Shown: piece after piece, positions 9,048-18,028 of the stretch
Layout of the letters: each line of letters begins with the position of its first letter
Position numbering within the stretch: the stretch's first letter is position 1
Assembly: GCA_965217135.1 (NCBI GenBank)
Contig: OZ244249.1
Coordinates: 3,844,001-3,908,000, forward strand
DNA: 64,000 nt
Source: HXMU1420-2 sp017643305
Lineage (GTDB): Bacteria > Pseudomonadota > Alphaproteobacteria > Rhodobacterales > Rhodobacteraceae
Reading direction: 5' to 3'
Notes under the pieces: generated by a model
Databases searched by the model: none
What the model saw: only the letters and a program-made list of their open reading frames with translations
What the model was told of the DNA's origin: nothing
Program-made: the position numbers and the translations under genes

Positions 9048-9646
9048 TCACCACATGCTCTTGGCGGCGCGTGCCGGCCAAGCGGTGTCGTAAAGTTCGC
9101 CACCCTGTTCCCCATCCGTCATTTCCGCAAGGATTTCGCCCGGTGTCGGCAGGCCCGCCCTGTCGTCACGCGACCAGAGCCCCGCCCGGATCAGCGCTTT
9201 GACGCATTGGGTTTAAATCTCGCCAATCTCTATGATAATCACATTGGCCGGTTGACGGCCTTTCTTTAAGAAGCGGGCCCGCATGTCAGGGTCCGCCGTG
9301 AGACGGGCACGCCCGTTGAGCCGCACAACTGTGTTTGACCCCGGCACTATGAACATCAGGCTGACGCGGCCGTCCACTACGATGTTACGCAGTGAATCCA
9401 GCCTGTTGTTACCACGCCAGTCCGGCATGGCCAGCGTCTGTGGGTCCAGTTCAAGCACCACCGGGCCATCATCGCCGCGCGGACTGCCATCAGTCCCGTC
9501 AGGACGGTGCTGACCACACACAGACGCGATGCCATGATCCAGCGCCGGTAAGTCGGGGTCAGGGATCGGGCGACCTTGCGAATTGCGGCCTCGGGCGGGG
9601 TACCATAGAGCGCCTCAAGCACCGCGATATCTTCAACGTAGTCCAT
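9048..9646 (-). pseudogene. PPOX-type FMN flavoprotein, inactivated (frameshift plus nonsense)
   Basis: On the minus strand the coding sequence of a pyridoxamine 5'-phosphate oxidase-like FMN protein (MSMEG_1061-type subfamily) can be followed in three pieces. Piece one runs from ATG 9646 to about 9500 (ending RRWIMASRLCVVSTV). A frameshift at about 9495-9505 leads into piece two (PDGTDGSPRGDDGP to VIIIEIGEI). A TAA at about 9213-9215 follows, and the same frame then reads on through TQCVKALIRAGLW to TAWPARAAKSMW and a natural TGA at 9048-9050. Intact relatives have Tyr where the TAA is, so one base change (TAY to TAA) explains it. Its start overlaps the end of plsC by 14 bases. Confidence 0.8.
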
Positions 9647-10373
9647 CTGGATCAAACCCCGCTTCTTTCATCAAAGCGTTGGACCGGTTTTCAATCTGCT
9701 CTTCCAGCTGCTGCATGAATTCTTTCTTGCCAATTCCTGCAGGCAGCGGGTCCAGAAACTCCACCACCGCCTTGCCAGGTTTGCGTAGGATGCCCTTGCG
9801 CGGCCAGAACAGACCGACATTGCCCGCCACCGGGTAACACACGCTGCCAAGCCCCTGGTACAACACCGCTGTGCCCACCTTATAGGGTTCGTGCGCGCCG
9901 GGAATGACACGCGTGCCCTGCGGGTAAATGACCAGCTGGCCGGGTTCTTCGAATTCCTTGGCCACGTCCTTGACCATCTTGGCAATTGTCGCGCCACGCT
10001 TGCCGCGGTCCACAGGGATACAGCCCAGCCGTTTCGCATAGAGGCCGATGAACGGCGTCCACAGCAGTTCCTTCTTCATGATGAATTTAGGCTGCGGCAA
10101 GGCGTCGAAGATCAGGATGATATCAAAAAACGACTGGTGCTTGGCGGCGACCACCACCTCCCCGGTTGGAACGGTACCACGCACTTCGCTGTCGATGCCA
10201 ACCATCCAGCGCGCGCACCAGATCGTGTAGCGGGCATAAATCTTGCAGGCCCGCAGTGCGCCTTTCTTTGTGATCAGCGCGTAGGGAAAAAACAGGATGC
10301 CCAGGATCGCCATAAAGGCATAGATCTGGATCAGGAAAAGTAAGGAAATGAAGTACTGCCAGGCAAGTTTCAT
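9633..10373 (-). CDS. plsC: 1-acyl-sn-glycerol-3-phosphate acyltransferase
   Basis: A 246-residue membrane acyltransferase that makes phosphatidic acid from lysophosphatidic acid. Visible are an N-terminal hydrophobic segment (about residues 5-30), the catalytic motif in the form KHQSFFDII near 77-85 (His and Asp spaced as in NHx4D), the substrate-binding LGCIPVDRGKRG near 131, and YPQGTRVIPG near 168. The start overlaps the last base of ftsX, so it reads as the third gene of ftsE-ftsX-plsC on the minus strand. A role in membrane lipid synthesis next to division genes is usual for this family of genomes. Confidence 0.93.
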   Translation of the reverse strand: MKLAWQYFISLLFLIQIYAFMAILGILFFPYALITKKGALRACKIYARYTIWCARWMVGIDSEVRGTVPTGEVVVAAKHQSFFDIILIFDALPQPKFIMKKELLWTPFIGLYAKRLGCIPVDRGKRGATIAKMVKDVAKEFEEPGQLVIYPQGTRVIPGAHEPYKVGTAVLYQGLGSVCYPVAGNVGLFWPRKGILRKPGKAVVEFLDPLPAGIGKKEFMQQLEEQIENRSNALMKEAGFDPDGLR

Positions 10374-11266
10374 CAGCTAAGCCGTCTTAGAGTTCTGCGG
10401 GCCGCTGCGCCGGTTGCCAGAAGCGCCACGCCGGCCCCGAGTGGAGGGATCAGGATGGGCCAGAGCCAGCTGGCCCCCTGAAAGCCCAATCCGGTTAAAA
10501 AGCCACCTTCGTCCGATGCGGAGGGCAGCAGCACCACACCAAGCAGGCCCAGCGCCGCGCCAACCGCCGCACCGATAAAGGCGCGGATGGTAAATCGCCG
10601 GACAAAGGCCAGCGCGATATAGCCGTCACGCGCCCCGACAAGGCGCAGCACTTCAATCACCTGATGGTTTGCGGCCAAAGCGGCTTGTGCAGCCAGCGTA
10701 ATCATGGCCGCCATGGCTCCCCCGATCAGCAGAATAGAAATCCAACCCAACCGCCGCAGGCTTTGCGCTGCATCGACCAGCGGTTTGCGCCAGCGGGTGT
10801 GGTCATCCAGCGTTGCGCCCGGAACCTCCGCCGCCAGCCGCAGACGCAAGCCCTGAGCGTCGAAAGGGGGATCGCCTTCGACCACCTCGATCAGCCGGGG
10901 CATGGGCAGGGTGTCCAGCGGCAGGTCCGCGCCGAACCACGGGGCCAGAAGGGCGGATTGTTCTTCGTCCGTGAGCGCGCGGGACGAGGCGATGCCCGGG
11001 GTCTGCCGCAACACTGTCAGGGCGGCCTCGGTCTGGGCTGCCATCTGGTCGGCCGGGGCAGAAATACGGATCGTCGCGCTGCGTGCCAGCTCCTCCCCCC
11101 AGCGATGCGCCAACCGGCCCGAGGCCAGCGAAAGGGCCAGCGCGAAGACGGTCAGAAACGCCATCGCGCCGGATGCAAATAGCGTCAGCCGAGCCGTAAA
11201 ACCGGTGGGGGGCACGACACGGTCGGCCTGGGCATCGCCCATGATAAGCTTCATGATCGCGTTCAA
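10373..11266 (-). CDS. ftsX: Cell division protein FtsX (ABC permease)
   Basis: A 297-residue permease partner of FtsE in the complex that controls peptidoglycan hydrolases at the septum. It has an N-terminal membrane helix (about residues 27-49), a periplasmic domain of about 120 residues, then three helices, with the conserved AANHQVIEVLRLVGARDGYIA stretch near 195-216 between helices 2 and 3. Length is normal. It overlaps ftsE by 4 bases and abuts plsC. Confidence 0.92.
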   Translation of the reverse strand: MNAIMKLIMGDAQADRVVPPTGFTARLTLFASGAMAFLTVFALALSLASGRLAHRWGEELARSATIRISAPADQMAAQTEAALTVLRQTPGIASSRALTDEEQSALLAPWFGADLPLDTLPMPRLIEVVEGDPPFDAQGLRLRLAAEVPGATLDDHTRWRKPLVDAAQSLRRLGWISILLIGGAMAAMITLAAQAALAANHQVIEVLRLVGARDGYIALAFVRRFTIRAFIGAAVGAALGLLGVVLLPSASDEGGFLTGLGFQGASWLWPILIPPLGAGVALLATGAAARRTLRRLS

Positions 11267-11940
11267 AGATCCGCTCCCGCCAGTTGCACTCGCCGGTTGG
11301 ATATGCGCAGCACCCGCGCCTGCACCTGACTTTTGGCCGCGCGGATCAGAGCCAGGTCATGGGTGGCAATCAACACGGTCTTGCCCATACGGTTCAGCTC
11401 AATCAGCAATTGCAGCAACCGCTGGGACATGTCCCAGTCTACGTTGCCGGTAGGCTCATCTGCCAGCACGATATCCGGCGACATGATCACAGCCCGCGCC
11501 AATGCCGCACGCTGGCGTTCGCCACCCGACAGCTCCGGCGGGCGGGCATCGGCACGGTCCGACAGGCCGACCCACGACAGAAGTTCCGACAGGTTGCCGC
11601 TTTCTTGAGCAAGATCGCGGCCCGAAACAGTCAGCGGCAGCGCCACGTTGTCAGCGACAGGCAAGTGGTCAAGAAACCGACAATCTTGATGTACGATTCC
11701 CATGCGCCGCCGCATCAGCGCCATCTGGTCGCGATCCAGCGCCCGCATATCGGTTTCAAAGGCTCTGATGCGCCCGGTCGTAGGCTGCAATTCCCCGTAA
11801 CACAGCTTGAGCACGGTTGTTTTCCCCGCCCCCGAAGGACCGGTCAGGAAATGGAAGGACCCGGGGTTCAGCCGCAGCGATACATCGCTCAGCAGTTCCC
11901 CGCCTCCGTAGCTGTAGGCTACCTGTTCCAGTTCGATCAA
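11263..11940 (-). CDS. ftsE: Cell division ATP-binding protein FtsE
   Basis: A 225-residue ABC ATPase. Motifs: Walker A GPSGAGKTT near residue 35, signature LSGGERQRAALARA near 138, Walker B DIVLADEPTGNVD near 158, and switch His in ATHDLALIR near 193. The Q-loop region HQDCRFLDHLPVADN is typical of FtsE. It partners the FtsX encoded just downstream, with overlapping stop and start codons. Upstream is the divergent zinc-ribbon protein gene; the intergenic 11941-12122 should hold both promoters. Confidence 0.94.
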   Translation of the reverse strand: MIELEQVAYSYGGGELLSDVSLRLNPGSFHFLTGPSGAGKTTVLKLCYGELQPTTGRIRAFETDMRALDRDQMALMRRRMGIVHQDCRFLDHLPVADNVALPLTVSGRDLAQESGNLSELLSWVGLSDRADARPPELSGGERQRAALARAVIMSPDIVLADEPTGNVDWDMSQRLLQLLIELNRMGKTVLIATHDLALIRAAKSQVQARVLRISNRRVQLAGADL

Positions 11941-12122
11941 AGCCGATCCCTCGTCACTGGCCCTGCGGCCCTACATGCGTACCATTGCAAAACCAGCCAT
12001 ACTTTGCCGTATATACGCAATCGGCGAATGGTTTTTCATTGGCTCTTTCTTATGAACCGTCAAAAACATATGCTGCACGCAAAACGCAAGAGCAGTCAGG
12101 CACAAGGTATCGGAGAAGCAGG

Positions 12123-12977
12123 ATGCGGCTGACATGCCCGAATTGTGGCGCGCAGTATGAAGTTCCCGATCAGGTCATACCGATCGACGGGCGGGATGTG
12201 CAGTGTTCAAACTGCGGGAATACCTGGTTTCAGGACCATCCGGACAATCCTTTACCAGTTGCAGACCCTGCTCCGGCGCAGGATGAACTCCAAGACGGCT
12301 ATGCAGAGGATGAACCAGAAGAATACTGGGAAGAGCCAGCGCCTGCCCCGGAGTCGGCGCCTGCACCCGAGCCGGACCCGTATGACGACTATGACGAAGA
12401 CCCTGACGACTATGCCGATCCGGTAAAACGCCCGATCAGTCACGACAATTCGTTCACTGATGTGCTGCGCGAAGAAGCCGAGCGCGAAGCGCGGCTGCGT
12501 GCGGAAGAAAGCGCGCCCGGGCTGGAAACCCAGACGGAACTGGGGCTGGAGCCCGGCCCGGACGATGCCCGCCGCCGCGCGGAAGAAGCCCGCGCGCGCA
12601 TGGCCCGTTTGCGAGGCGAACAGGGTCCCACCCCGAGCGAGCCCGCGCCGGAACCGGGCGTGGAAAGCCGCCGGGGGCTGTTGCCGGATATTGATGAAAT
12701 CAATTCGACCCTGAAAGGCGGAGACAACGCCGTGGCCCCAGCAGTGGCCCCCACAGCATCAGGACCAAAGTCAAAACGCCGGTCCGGTGGATTCACGCGC
12801 GGCATTGCCATTGCGGTGCTGATCGCGGTCGCGCTGACGTTGGTCTATTCCAACGCGCCTGACATCTCTGCCGCCCTGCCACAGGCTGACCCGGCGCTGA
12901 ACGCCTATGTCGCTTTTGTCGACAATGCGCGGATTTGGCTAGATCAAATGATGGCCCGCCTGACGCCGCAGCAATAG
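12123..12977 (+). CDS. Zinc-ribbon (MJ0042-type) protein with membrane anchor
   Basis: A 284-residue protein. The ATG at 12123 gives an N-terminal zinc ribbon MRLTCPNCGAQYEVPD with a second pair in VQCSNCGNTW (four cysteines, about residues 5-32). Next is a long acidic, Pro/Glu-rich disordered region (about 40-210), and a single membrane helix near 229-247 (GIAIAVLIAVALTLVYS) leads to a short C-terminus. The plan fits Rhodobacteraceae zinc-ribbon proteins encoded divergently from ftsE. A role in envelope or division regulation is only a guess from the neighbourhood. It ends 3 bases from the convergent DUF4175 gene. Confidence 0.85.
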   Translation: MRLTCPNCGAQYEVPDQVIPIDGRDVQCSNCGNTWFQDHPDNPLPVADPAPAQDELQDGYAEDEPEEYWEEPAPAPESAPAPEPDPYDDYDEDPDDYADPVKRPISHDNSFTDVLREEAEREARLRAEESAPGLETQTELGLEPGPDDARRRAEEARARMARLRGEQGPTPSEPAPEPGVESRRGLLPDIDEINSTLKGGDNAVAPAVAPTASGPKSKRRSGGFTRGIAIAVLIAVALTLVYSNAPDISAALPQADPALNAYVAFVDNARIWLDQMMARLTPQQ

Positions 12978-12980
12978 GCG

Positions 12981-15551
12981 TCAGAACCGGTCCAACAGCC
13001 GCCGCAGGTAATCCAGCTCAATCCGGGGGCGTTCGCTATCACCGGATCTGCGGCGGATTTCATCCAGCAGTTCGCGCGCCCGGCGATAGGCATCCTCGCC
13101 CTGCAGCAGGTTGTCATCGGTGCCGAGAGACCCCTGTGACCCTGTGCTGCGGCCCAGCGGATCACGGTTCTGGGAATTCACGTCGCTCGCCTGATCGCCC
13201 TGGCCGGTCTGTACCTGGTTCTGCTGTGCCATCGCTTCGCCCAGCGACCGCATACCTTCGCGCAGGGCTTCCATCGCTTCGGATTGCTGGTCGATGGCTC
13301 CGGCATAATCGTCTTGGCGCAGTGCGTCTTCGGCCCCGTCCATCGCACGTCCAGCGCGGTCCAACGCATCCTGCGCTTCGCGGCCCGCTTCGGTCCCGGC
13401 GCCCGGCAACTGGCCCTGCTGTTGGCGCAGCTGGTCGCGCAGCGCCTGCTGGCGGTCAGCCAGCGACCCCTGCCCCGGTTCCCCGGCCTGTTCGCCTTCG
13501 CCCTGGCCCTCGCCGGACTGGCCTTCGTGGCTTTCCCCGCGCCCTTGGCCACCATTGCGGCCTTCGTTGCCCTGGCTTTCGCCCTGGCGCGCGCCGGGAT
13601 TGAATTGTTCCTGCAGGTCCCGGAAGGCCTGATCGCTCAGCCCCTGCTGTTCGCGCAAGGTGTCGGCCAAACCTTCCATAGCCTGCTGGCCTTCATTCTG
13701 GCCGCTGCCTTGGCCCTGCGTCACGCGCATGTTTTCCATGAGCTGCTGCAGTTCTTCCAGCGCCTGCTGGGCTTCGGCCATACGACCTTGTTCCATCAGT
13801 TCCTGTATGCGGTCCATCATGCGCTGCAGATCGTTCTGGCTCATCTGCATTGCGTCGCTTTGCTGCTGCTGATCCCCGTTCTGCTGCGGTGATTGCTGGC
13901 CGTCCTGCTGGGCCTGACGGCTGAGACGACGCATGTAGTCCTCCGTCGCTTCGCGCAGTTCCTGCATCAGTTCCGCGATTTCCTGATCGCTTGCTCCGTC
14001 CTTCATTGCCTGGCTCAACCGTTCCTGCGCACGGCGCAAACGCTCCAGCGCATCGCCCAGATCGCCTTCTTCCAGCAGCAGCGCCAAGTCCCACAGGGCT
14101 TCGGCGATTTCTTCCTGCTGCTGCGGTTTCAACCCGTAAGCGGCCATGTTTTCCAGCCGCCGCAGCGTGAAACGCAGGCGCAAATAGGCGGTTTCAGAAC
14201 GGAACACATCACCCGGCCGGTACGAAATGGCACGCAGCACCTGCGAAACCCGCGTGACGTTTTCGCGGGACCACATCAGGTCGCGCCGCTGTTCGATGAT
14301 GGCTGCGGCCAGCGGGTCAAAGAACCGGCGTGCGGGCAGGTTGGTGGTAAAGGCCTCAGCCACACCAGTTTGCCCGGCGGCGTCCTCTGCAGACAGGGTG
14401 ATGCGCACTGGCAGATGCGCCCAGGGGTGCTTAGAGAAATCTTCGATGAAGGTTTCGGTAAACTCAGTCCGGTCGCCGGAGAAAGGCAATGGCAGGGGGA
14501 CTGTGATGGTTTCCCGAGGCTCCGGCTCCGTGACCAGCCCAAACCGGCGGTCAAGCGCTGCGAGGTCCAGTTCGATCACCGCCTCCCCTGCGACGATGCC
14601 GTAATCGTCCTTCGCCGTGTAAGGCAGGTTCATTTCGCCCGCCGCCTGCGCGGTGGCCTGACCGGCGACAGAAATTTCCGGCGCGGTATCCGGCAATAGC
14701 GACACCGCCCAGCTTTGCCCGCCGGTTCCGTCGATCCGGATTTCGCCGTCCTGTGCGATGGTAAAGTCCTGTGCCTGTTCGCTAGCCGGGGGGATTTCGC
14801 CAATCCGTCCCGACACGGTTTCCGACACGCTCAGAGCGCCGACAGGGCCGTAGAGCCGCAGGATGATCCGGCTGCCCTGAGGCACGTTGAGGTCAGGCCC
14901 GGTCACGTCATTCAAATAGATGGTCGGGCGCCCGGTGTAACGCGGCGGTTCGACCCAGCCTTCCCAGCTGGCGGTCTCAGCCAGCCCAACCGCGCCGGGC
15001 GTCATCTCGGACATGGAATTCAACCGCCAGACCGACCCGAACAGCAGACCACAGACCAGAGCCAACGCCGCCACATAGCGCAGAGCGTAAGGGTCACGTT
15101 CCGACAAGCGCAGGTCCGGCGACACAGGCCGCGCAGTGGCGGCGCGATCGGCCATACGGGCCTGATGCGCGCGCCAGACAGCGGCCGATGCAGTGTCGTC
15201 CCGCCCGATGACTTGATCGTCCAGCAACGCCCGGATCGGGCGACCTTTTAGAGTACCGTCCAGCCGCGACAGGGCTTCGTCCCGTGATGGCCAGTGCAAC
15301 CGCCGCGCGCCTAGCCCCAATGTCACTAGCAGCGCCAGTGCGCCGCTGACGACACCGGCCCAGACAACCTCCACTGGCAGCACGTCGTGCAGGCCCAGCA
15401 TCAGACCGCCCAGCAGCAACATCACCAATGTGAAAAAAGGCCAGAAGGCGCGCAGCACTTGTTCGGCGATCATCCCCAGTCGGGTCAGCGCCAGTGGCCC
15501 GCGGATCGTGCGCAGGACAGTCTTGGGATCAGATCCGGATCGATCGGCCAT
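12981..15551 (-). CDS. TIGR02302/DUF4175 family large membrane protein
   Basis: An 856-residue protein of the alphaproteobacterial TIGR02302 (DUF4175) family. Three N-terminal hydrophobic helices are visible (around residues 34-55, 66-88 and 150-172), then a soluble domain, and from about 500 a very Gln-rich, coiled-coil and low-complexity region (LMQELREATEDYMRRLSRQA, QEGQ-type repeats), ending in a conserved YRRARELLDEIRRRSGD segment. The ATG at 15551 follows a GGAGAGG ribosome site; a GTG four codons upstream is an alternative. It lies 34 bases after lysA, a conserved gene pair in this family of bacteria. Molecular function is unknown. Confidence 0.9.
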   Translation of the reverse strand: MADRSGSDPKTVLRTIRGPLALTRLGMIAEQVLRAFWPFFTLVMLLLGGLMLGLHDVLPVEVVWAGVVSGALALLVTLGLGARRLHWPSRDEALSRLDGTLKGRPIRALLDDQVIGRDDTASAAVWRAHQARMADRAATARPVSPDLRLSERDPYALRYVAALALVCGLLFGSVWRLNSMSEMTPGAVGLAETASWEGWVEPPRYTGRPTIYLNDVTGPDLNVPQGSRIILRLYGPVGALSVSETVSGRIGEIPPASEQAQDFTIAQDGEIRIDGTGGQSWAVSLLPDTAPEISVAGQATAQAAGEMNLPYTAKDDYGIVAGEAVIELDLAALDRRFGLVTEPEPRETITVPLPLPFSGDRTEFTETFIEDFSKHPWAHLPVRITLSAEDAAGQTGVAEAFTTNLPARRFFDPLAAAIIEQRRDLMWSRENVTRVSQVLRAISYRPGDVFRSETAYLRLRFTLRRLENMAAYGLKPQQQEEIAEALWDLALLLEEGDLGDALERLRRAQERLSQAMKDGASDQEIAELMQELREATEDYMRRLSRQAQQDGQQSPQQNGDQQQQSDAMQMSQNDLQRMMDRIQELMEQGRMAEAQQALEELQQLMENMRVTQGQGSGQNEGQQAMEGLADTLREQQGLSDQAFRDLQEQFNPGARQGESQGNEGRNGGQGRGESHEGQSGEGQGEGEQAGEPGQGSLADRQQALRDQLRQQQGQLPGAGTEAGREAQDALDRAGRAMDGAEDALRQDDYAGAIDQQSEAMEALREGMRSLGEAMAQQNQVQTGQGDQASDVNSQNRDPLGRSTGSQGSLGTDDNLLQGEDAYRRARELLDEIRRRSGDSERPRIELDYLRRLLDRF

Positions 15552-15585
15552 CAGCCTCTCCACAACGCTCGGCGGCGGATGCGCC

Positions 15586-16851
15586 TCAGAGCCACGAGGG
15601 AAAGGTATCGCGATTTAGCATTTCGTCAAAGGTCGGGCGTCGGCGGATAACCGCGAATTGATCCCCATTGACCAAAACTTCCGGAATCAGGGCACGCGTG
15701 TTGTATTCGCTGGCCATGACCGCGCCGTATGCCCCGGCGCTGCGGAAGGCGATCAGGTCACCGTCAGATACCGGCGGCATGGTCCGGTGCCGCGCAAACG
15801 TATCACCGGATTCGCAGACAGGCCCGACAATGTCGTAAACCGCAGGCTCTACACCTGGCGCGGGTTCCACCACCGGGACGATGTCATGATGCGCTTCGTA
15901 CATGGCCGGGCGGATCAGATCATTCATCGCGCCATCGACGATCAGAAAGGTGCGGTCTTCTCCGGATTTCACGTAGATGACGCCAGTCACCATGATCCCC
16001 GCATTGCCCGCGATCAGGCGGCCTGGTTCAATTTCAATCTCGCATCCCAGATGGCCAACAGTGCGCTTGATCAACGCGCCATAGTCCATCGGCAATGGGG
16101 GCGCTTCGTTCGAACGGGTATAGGGGATGCCCAGACCGCCGCCCAGATCCAGCCGACGGATGTCATGCCCGTCGGCGCGCAGGGTTTCCGTCAGCTCCGC
16201 CACCTTGGTGTAGGCGGCTTCGAACGGAGCCAGTTCGGTCAGCTGGCTGCCGATATGCACGTCAATGCCGACAACCTCCAACCCCGGCAGGGACGCGGCC
16301 AGCCCGTAAACCTCCCGCGCGCGTGAGATCGGGATGCCGAATTTGTTTTCGGATTTGCCCGTCGCGATCTTGGCATGCGTCTTGGCGTCGACATCAGGGT
16401 TGATGCGGATGGTGATGGGTGCGGTTTTGCCCATTTCGCTGGCCACCGCGCTGAGCATGCGCAGTTCCGGTTCCGATTCCACATTGAACTGGCGGATGCC
16501 ACCTTCCAGAGCGGTGCGCATTTCCTGCGCGGTCTTACCCACACCGGAAAACACGATACGATCACCCGGCACCCCGGCGGCACGGGCGCGGCGATATTCG
16601 CCTTCGCTGACCACATCCATGCCGGCCCCGGCTTCTGCCAGCGTTTTCAGTATCGCGAGATTCGACGCCGCCTTCATCGCGTAGCAGACCAGGTGATCGG
16701 TCCCCTCCAGCGCTTCGTCGAACAATGTATAATGGCGCAGCAGCGTGGCGGTGGAATACACGTAGAACGGCGTACCCACCTGGGCCGCAATGTCCGTCAG
16801 TGGGACGTCTTCGGCATGCAAGATGCCGTCACGGTAAAGAAAATGATCCAT
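15586..16851 (-). CDS. lysA: Diaminopimelate decarboxylase
   Basis: A 421-residue PLP enzyme of the alanine-racemase-fold type, which decarboxylates meso-diaminopimelate to lysine. Seen: the PLP lysine in CYAMKAASNLAIL near residue 58, the phosphate-binding GGGLGIPY near 239, EPGRLIAGNAG near 280, and the active-site CESGDTFA near 348, followed by FRSAGAYGAVMAS. It is full length for the family. It is upstream of DUF4175 and downstream of the argH-lipoprotein pair on the same strand, with a DUF2834 gene and a dead TetR gene inserted between. Confidence 0.96.
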   Translation of the reverse strand: MDHFLYRDGILHAEDVPLTDIAAQVGTPFYVYSTATLLRHYTLFDEALEGTDHLVCYAMKAASNLAILKTLAEAGAGMDVVSEGEYRRARAAGVPGDRIVFSGVGKTAQEMRTALEGGIRQFNVESEPELRMLSAVASEMGKTAPITIRINPDVDAKTHAKIATGKSENKFGIPISRAREVYGLAASLPGLEVVGIDVHIGSQLTELAPFEAAYTKVAELTETLRADGHDIRRLDLGGGLGIPYTRSNEAPPLPMDYGALIKRTVGHLGCEIEIEPGRLIAGNAGIMVTGVIYVKSGEDRTFLIVDGAMNDLIRPAMYEAHHDIVPVVEPAPGVEPAVYDIVGPVCESGDTFARHRTMPPVSDGDLIAFRSAGAYGAVMASEYNTRALIPEVLVNGDQFAVIRRRPTFDEMLNRDTFPSWL

Positions 16852-16946
16852 GGTTCGCGATTAGGGGATTTGCGGGCGCGGATCAATCCGGGAGAGGCCG
16901 CAAGAAAAGCCACGCCTCGGCGGGCACCGCGCCAGAGAACAACACA

Positions 16947-17264
16947 TCACTGCACAGGACGCGACCGCAGGAACAAATACAGAGGCAACCCGCAGCTGAC
17001 CCCGATGCAGAAGGTGGCGGGAATCGCCACCAGCGCCAGCCAGTTGCGGCGCGTGGCGACCTCAGCCACGATGAACACGGTCAGCGCGATGGCGGAAATG
17101 GTCAGGTCCCAGACCAGCCCGCGAGACGCAGCATTGACGTTCCACGCTTTCAACATCGGCCCCAGATCCCAGCCGTGCTCACCGAACCATTGCAGGAAAA
17201 AATACATGGGGTGGATGGCGCCCCAGATGGCGAGAGCCAGGTAGATCAAACGCAGTACAGACAT
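16947..17264 (-). CDS. DUF2834 domain membrane protein
   Basis: A 105-residue protein starting at ATG 17264 (MSVLRLIYLALAIWGAIHPM). Three hydrophobic helices are visible (about residues 4-22, 50-70 and 77-97), with the conserved WFGEHGWDLG segment after the first and a WNVNAASRGLVWDL segment before the second. This is the DUF2834 pattern; function is unknown. It lies between lysA and the TetR remnant on the same strand. A longer form starting at 17315 lacks a helix-compatible N-terminus and is less likely. Confidence 0.75.
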   Translation of the reverse strand: MSVLRLIYLALAIWGAIHPMYFFLQWFGEHGWDLGPMLKAWNVNAASRGLVWDLTISAIALTVFIVAEVATRRNWLALVAIPATFCIGVSCGLPLYLFLRSRPVQ

Positions 17265-17307
17265 CGCAAGGCTCCATCGCCAGTTCAGGTGGTCAAGGGC
17301 GAAACCC

Positions 17308-17703
17308 CTAATCAAGCTTTAACATAGAAGCCTCTGTGGTTTGGGCAAAAAATCGGTCCATTTGCGGGAACAAGGTCGGATGCATGACCAGCCCGTTCAG
17401 CATTAAAGCCATCGCGCGCGCCGTCGCCATGACATCCGGTTCAGAAACGCATCCACCGACTGTCAACGCGCAGAGACAGAAATCTCCGGCGTCGGGGGCG
17501 TGGGATAAGCGAACACCTCTGCCAGGATCTGATCAAAGTGCCGTCATAGAAGTGCGTAGGTCAGCACATCTTTGCTGTCGAAATAGCGACAGAGCCAGCC
17601 TTTAGCCAAATTCGCCGCCTTGGCCGAATTGATCACATTGCTGGCGTGATGAACCCCGAAACCCAGGCACAGGCCGCGATCGGCGACATCATTGGTAGGC
17701 TGG
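17308..17703 (-). pseudogene. TetR family regulator remnant (two stops and a frameshift)
   Basis: Reading the minus strand, TetR-like segments appear in order: a helix-turn-helix stretch VINSAKAANLAKGWLCRYFDSKDVL (split by the usual Gly/Tyr positions), an in-frame TGA at 17544-17546, RHFDQILAEVFAYPTPPTPE, a second TGA, SVDAFLNRM, then in another frame ARAMALMLNGLVMHPTLFPQ and MDRFFAQTTEASMLKLD with a natural TAG at 17308-17310. The order and spacing match a roughly 190-residue TetR protein. With two internal stops and at least one frameshift it cannot be functional. It interrupts the usual argH-lipoprotein-lysA spacing, so it may be an old insertion. Confidence 0.7.
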
Positions 17704-17842
17704 CCAGTGGCAGACTGGTGCTGGGCGCGGACACAGATGCGGCGGTAGGCGCTGCGGAAATATGCCAAATGCACCAACCCATTGTGCTGGAATGTATGAA
17801 GCAAAGCAGTCAACCGTGGCAGACTGATTGCAAAGATCTCGC

Positions 17843-18028
17843 TTATCCCCGGCGGGTATCGACCGGCTGGTAGACAGGCTGCGGGTCACCAAGAGCAATC
17901 AAACTCTTGGTCCCGAATGCGGCATTCGCCGTGGGCTGTTCTGGTTCACCATCAGCGCCGCAAGCGGCCAGCAGCGTAGTTAGCCCCAGCCCGAACGCTG
18001 CGCGTTTTATCCCAGCAAGTCTGTCCAT
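17843..18028 (-). CDS. Small predicted lipoprotein
   Basis: A 61-residue protein with a lipoprotein signal: a basic start (MDRLAGIKR), a short hydrophobic core and a lipobox LLAAC with Cys near residue 23, followed by a polar tail. It overlaps the end of argH by 22 bases on the same strand. Short lipoproteins at this position after argH are typical of the group (LptM-like genes occupy similar places near lysA in other bacteria), but I cannot assign a function from sequence. Confidence 0.75.
   Translation of the reverse strand: MDRLAGIKRAAFGLGLTTLLAACGADGEPEQPTANAAFGTKSLIALGDPQPVYQPVDTRRG

Noticed and set aside
13284..14699. Plus-strand frames opposite the DUF4175 gene
   Set aside because: They follow the Gln/Glu-rich repeats of the real protein in reverse complement (Leu/Ala-rich), so the apparent hydrophobicity is an artefact.
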